Part shown: in pieces, positions 62,344-64,000 of the stretch
Layout: each line of letters begins with the position of its first letter
Numbering within the stretch: position 1 is the first letter of the stretch
Assembly: GCF_001595985.1 (NCBI RefSeq)
Contig: NZ_LOJJ01000018.1
Location: 62,001 to 126,000, forward strand
Direction: 5' to 3'
Source: Polynucleobacter sinensis
GTDB lineage: Bacteria; Pseudomonadota; Gammaproteobacteria; Burkholderiales; Burkholderiaceae
Length of the DNA: 64,000 nucleotides
Position numbers and translations under genes: made by a program
The notes under the pieces: model-generated
What the model saw: only the letters and a program-made list of their open reading frames with translations
Database searches by the model: none
What the model was told of the DNA's origin: nothing

Positions 62344-63303
62344 ATGAAAAAAAGAATTACTTCATTAGTGTTGCTGCTAGTTTTGTGTATTGGGGTTGCG
62401 CATGCTTACCCAACGGGGCCGGTCACCATTGTGGTGCCTTTCCCAGCGGGTCAAACCGGTGACATTATTGCTAGAACCTTAGCGGTTGAGCTTGCAAAAA
62501 AATATGGCAAGCCATTTGTGATTGATAACCGTCCCGGTGCTGGCGGTCAGATCGGTACAACTTATGCGGCTAGGGCGAAAAATGATGGATCTGTTTTGTT
62601 AATGACCTCTTCAGGACCATTTGCAATTGCGCCAGTCCTGTATCCGGGAACGCTTCCTTATCAGCCCTTGCGAGATTTTTCAGTAATCGTTGAGGCGGCT
62701 ACTACCCCGCAGATTTTGGCTGTCAGTAATGATTCTGGCATTAAAAATGTGGATGAGCTAGTCAAGGCTGCTAAGGCAAAAGAAATTACTTATGCATCTG
62801 CTGGAAATGGTTCAACTCAGCATTTATCTATGGAGCTTTTGAAGCAGCAGCTGGGTATTCAGATGTTGCACATTCCATTTAAGGGTAGTTCTGAATCAAA
62901 GACTCAAGTGATGAGTGGACTTATTCCTGTCACATCGGATTCTTTACCAGCGATCCTTCCGCAAATTAAGGCGGGGCAATTGCGCGCTATTGCAGTATTG
63001 GATACCGTGCGCTCCCCTTACCTCCCAGGCGTGCCTACCTTGGCGGAGCAGGGCTTCCCCAAATTCACTACTCTTGCATTCTTTGGTTTAGTTGCCCCTA
63101 AGGGAACGCCAACAGCGGTGATTGACTCTTTAAATAAAGCGGTTAATGAGATTATTAAAACACCGGCCATACAGGAAAAATATAAAGAGCTGGCATTAAC
63201 CCCGCCAATTGAAAAAACACCCGAACAATTTAATCATTATTTGGCATCAGAGATGGCGAAGTGGGCGAAGGTTGCAGCCTTAGCAAATGCGAAGGGTGAT
63301 TAG
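62344..63303 (+). CDS. Bug-family (TctC) TTT substrate-binding protein
   Basis: A 319-residue receptor from the ATG at 62344 (GGAG upstream; a TTG at 62332 is also in frame). The signal peptide ends near GVAHAYP. YPTGPVTIVVPFPAGQTGDI has PAGQTGD in the first loop where most have PGGTSD, and HIPFKGSSESK in the second. The MR-type enolase gene begins 2 bases after its stop. The order matches the Bug/enolase pair at 15588-17745. Confidence 0.92.
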   Translation: MKKRITSLVLLLVLCIGVAHAYPTGPVTIVVPFPAGQTGDIIARTLAVELAKKYGKPFVIDNRPGAGGQIGTTYAARAKNDGSVLLMTSSGPFAIAPVLYPGTLPYQPLRDFSVIVEAATTPQILAVSNDSGIKNVDELVKAAKAKEITYASAGNGSTQHLSMELLKQQLGIQMLHIPFKGSSESKTQVMSGLIPVTSDSLPAILPQIKAGQLRAIAVLDTVRSPYLPGVPTLAEQGFPKFTTLAFFGLVAPKGTPTAVIDSLNKAVNEIIKTPAIQEKYKELALTPPIEKTPEQFNHYLASEMAKWAKVAALANAKGD

Positions 63304-63305
63304 TA

Positions 63306-64000
63306 GTGAAAATACTGAAGGTTGTCGAGACGCCAGTTAAGTTAGAGGGAAATATTTCTAATGCGTTAGTAAATTTTTCAAGCCATACCGTCTCTGCGCT
63401 TGCGATCATTACCGATCAAGTGCGCCATGGCAAGCCGGTCATTGGGTTGGCATTTAATTCAATAGGCCGTTTTGATCAAAGCGGAATCATTCGCTCTCGA
63501 ATGATTCCAAGGTTAATGCAGGCCACTCCAGATTCGCTATTGGATTCGACCGGCCAGCGCTTTAGTCCTGAAAACGTGCTGTCATGTATTTTGAAGAATG
63601 AAAAGCCTGGGGGTCATGGCGATAGAGCTCAGGCAGCCAGCGCGATTGAGCTTGCGATTTGGGAAATTAATGCACGTCTTGATGACGAGCCTGTTAGTCA
63701 AACGATTGCCAAATATTTTGATCGAGGCGCTCGCGAGGAATCTGTTGCAGTCTATGCTGCTGGTGGTTATTACTATGATGGTGAGAATGATTCGGCTTTG
63801 CGGAATGAAATAGCCAGATATCAAGACGCCGGATTTACTAAATTTAAGATGAAAATTGGTGGCGCAGATTTGAAGCGTGATATGCAGCGTATTGAGGCTG
63901 CAATTGAGGTTGCTGGTTCTGGGCAGAATTTGGCAGTTGATGCCAACGGTCGTTTTAGTTTGAATGACGCATTGGCTTATGCCAGTGCAATGCAAAAATA
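63306..64000 (+). CDS. Enolase-superfamily MR-type enzyme, 3'-truncated by the window edge
   Basis: An open frame from GTG at 63306 runs to the window end (231 codons, no stop). K181-M-K183 (FKMKIGG) and D212 (AVDANG) sit at the same residue numbers as in the enolase at 16582, and segments such as HGKPVIGLAFNSIGR align without gaps, so the two are paralogues. The rest of the active site is outside the window. It follows a Bug gene by 2 bases and is controlled by the GntR/UTRA region upstream. Confidence 0.88.
   Translation, partial: MKILKVVETPVKLEGNISNALVNFSSHTVSALAIITDQVRHGKPVIGLAFNSIGRFDQSGIIRSRMIPRLMQATPDSLLDSTGQRFSPENVLSCILKNEKPGGHGDRAQAASAIELAIWEINARLDDEPVSQTIAKYFDRGAREESVAVYAAGGYYYDGENDSALRNEIARYQDAGFTKFKMKIGGADLKRDMQRIEAAIEVAGSGQNLAVDANGRFSLNDALAYASAMQK

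Noticed and set aside
1..64000. CRISPR arrays, tRNA or rRNA genes, insertion sequences, integrases
   Set aside because: No repeat-spacer pattern, RNA gene, transposase or terminal repeat was recognised on reading the window. A covariance-model scan was not possible.

Overview
The window looks like an accessory catabolic region of a freshwater betaproteobacterium of the Burkholderiaceae, most likely a Polynucleobacter relative. This is inferred from the moderate-to-low GC, the dense spacing, the many Bug-type (TctC) periplasmic receptors, and families typical of that group (BKACE, CaiB/BaiF, enolase superfamily, AcuI). No rRNA, tRNA, phage, insertion sequence or CRISPR array was seen.

The dominant theme is twelve tripartite-tricarboxylate (TTT) substrate-binding proteins of the Bug family, none with TctA or TctB membrane partners in the window. 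Most sit in small operons with enzymes for organic acids or aromatics, often with their own regulator.

Layout. 1-3882: two Gfo/Idh/MocA oxidoreductases and two Bug proteins. 3953-10214 (minus): a Bug gene, then an operon Bug / signal-less DctP-like receptor / HIBADH-like dehydrogenase / MLE-type enolase / Gfo-Idh oxidoreductase, divergent from a LysR gene. 11403-13422: cyclase-family hydrolase and Bug. 13409-22855: TetR regulator and a plus-strand run of BKACE, cupin, Bug, MR-type enolase, intradiol ring-cleavage dioxygenase, SDR, MDR, cupin, Bug and FAH hydrolase. 22904-31122: amidase, deacetylase-like protein, VOC protein, a complete livKGFMH ABC importer and a flavin reductase. 31256-37314: CocE-type hydrolase, Bug, cupin, FrsA-like hydrolase, FAD monooxygenase and VOC protein. 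37785-43202: two exported amidohydrolases around two outer-membrane barrel candidates. 43311-48005: HNH protein, then a photolyase/stress cluster (DUF2805, FeS photolyase, DUF2256, SDR, DCC, chalcone-isomerase-like, DUF3833). 48144-53696: Bug, signal-less ModA-like protein, double cupin, small envelope proteins and an orphan histidine kinase. 53925-57304: Bug and a divergent YrdC-domain protein, facing a GntR regulator and a PEP-mutase/isocitrate-lyase-like enzyme across two matching palindromes. 57472-61435: CaiB/BaiF CoA transferase and Bug, divergent from an AcuR-like TetR gene and acuI. 61512-64000: GntR/UTRA regulator divergent from Bug and a truncated MR-type enolase.

Together the genes suggest an organism that captures many different carboxylates and aromatic breakdown products with specific receptors and routes each into short enzyme sets. 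The membrane transporter(s) for the Bug receptors must lie elsewhere. Substrates cannot be assigned from sequence alone.
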